8,329 bases of DNA from positions 1 through 8,329 of the forward strand of contig DYMW01000014.1 in the NCBI GenBank assembly GCA_020721385.1, in the 5' to 3' direction. Under the pieces are notes generated by a model. It was not told the DNA's origin. It searched no databases and worked only from the letters and a program-made list of their open reading frames with translations. Position numbers and translations under genes: made by a program. How positions within the stretch are numbered: position 1 is the stretch's first letter; every line of letters begins with the position of its first letter. The DNA comes from Sulfurovum sp. GTDB taxonomy: Bacteria > Campylobacterota > Campylobacteria > Campylobacterales > Sulfurovaceae. Below, piece by piece: positions 7,730-8,329 of the stretch.

Positions 7730-8329
7730 ATTTTTGAGACAACTCTGCCCACTTTGCCTTTAACTCATTGTATCCTGCATGGTATGCCATCTCTATTTCG
7801 TCAAAATCAAACAGATGCATATTGGCAACCCCTTCAACTTCAAAATAGGCATCGGTCAATTTTTTAGAAGGTATGGAGTTGGAACGAATCATAATAAGAA
7901 TGGAGCGAATGGTTAACGATTTAAACGTTGACAAATCTTCGCCTCTTAATGGGTTAATATTGATTGCCAAATTTTTTTGAGGATACTGTTTTAACGGTTT
8001 CACAGGTAAGTTATCGGAAAATCCTCCATCAATATAAGATTTGTTACCAATTTTTTTTGCCGTAAAAAGTGGTGTAATCGTTGAAGAAGCGATGCTGTAG
8101 GCAATGGGATTGCCCGTATTGATGTAACAAGGCTCACCCGTATCAATGTCGGTTACACAGGTATAACAAGGAATTTTTAACTCCCTATAATCTTGCACAT
8201 TCACCATCTCTTGCAGTTTCTGCTCTAAACGCTCCATACTGAAAATACCCACCACACCAGTTGCCCAAACAAAAAGGTCTTTTTTATCCAAGTTGTATAA
8301 AAACGTCAACATATCCGCACTTTTAAATC
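7722..8329 (-). CDS. Patatin-like phospholipase, C-terminal part (cut by the window edge)
   Basis: The reading frame is open to the right edge (residues FKSAD precede the first visible Met at 8312), so that Met is most likely internal. Patatin-like proteins (RssA/YchK type) are Ser-Asp dyad lipid acyl hydrolases. The visible part has CVTDIDTGE, then ASSTITPLF and, counted from the Met at 8312, YIDGGFSDNLPV with Asp95 of the DGG motif as the expected dyad Asp. The order and spacing are typical of the second half of the domain. The nucleophile motif GxSxG must lie beyond the window and cannot be checked, so activity is not assured. A C-terminal stretch of about 70 residues after the last motif looks helical. 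purU begins 29 bases downstream on the same strand, so an operon is possible. The substrate is unknown. Confidence 0.88.
   Translation of the reverse strand, partial: FKSADMLTFLYNLDKKDLFVWATGVVGIFSMERLEQKLQEMVNVQDYRELKIPCYTCVTDIDTGEPCYINTGNPIAYSIASSTITPLFTAKKIGNKSYIDGGFSDNLPVKPLKQYPQKNLAININPLRGEDLSTFKSLTIRSILIMIRSNSIPSKKLTDAYFEVEGVANMHLFDFDEIEMAYHAGYNELKAKWAELSQKLV

Noticed and set aside
8312..8312. Treating the Met at 8312 as the true start of the patatin-like gene
   Set aside because: The frame continues upstream to the window edge, and the essential GxSxG half of the patatin domain would be missing, so the gene is better read as cut by the window.

Overview
The window looks like a chromosomal segment of a Gram-negative, AT-rich bacterium of the Campylobacterota (Epsilonproteobacteria), probably a free-living relative of Sulfurimonas, Sulfurovum or Arcobacter. 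This rests on base composition, the style of the NlpC/P60 and PurU proteins, and clear Shine-Dalgarno sites. The placement is inferred from recognition, not from a search. Coding density is high. The longest stretch without a gene is the first 120 bases, and nothing suggests a prophage, insertion sequence, CRISPR array or RNA gene.

Left part, + strand: a membrane-anchored NlpC/P60 cell-wall peptidase (121-885) is followed after 84 bases by a very large gene (970-6837). That gene encodes a 1955-residue alpha-2-macroglobulin-like protein. It has a signal peptide without a lipobox, a helical TPR-like N-terminal region, a chain of macroglobulin domains, a Met-rich candidate bait segment just before the A2M domain, an intact CSEQ thioester motif, a thioester domain and a C-terminal beta domain. 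The domain wording resembles the long versions common in Bacteroidetes more than the E. coli YfhM lipoprotein. No penicillin-binding protein gene (pbpC) lies next to it in this window. The peptidase and macroglobulin genes may both act at the envelope, but a -10 box in the gap suggests the large gene has its own promoter.

Right part, - strand: the C-terminal part of a patatin-like phospholipase (7722 to the window edge) is followed 29 bases later by purU (6856-7692), a formyltetrahydrofolate deformylase. The two may be co-transcribed, but a perfect extended -10 box over the patatin stop codon suggests that purU can also be transcribed alone.

The two gene pairs converge. Their stop codons are only 18 bases apart, and a 13-bp hairpin with a T-rich tail serves as the terminator of the macroglobulin gene while lying inside the last codons of purU. 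The most interesting element is the macroglobulin, a likely periplasmic protease trap. It is a known family with some unusual details, and I see no clearly new system here.
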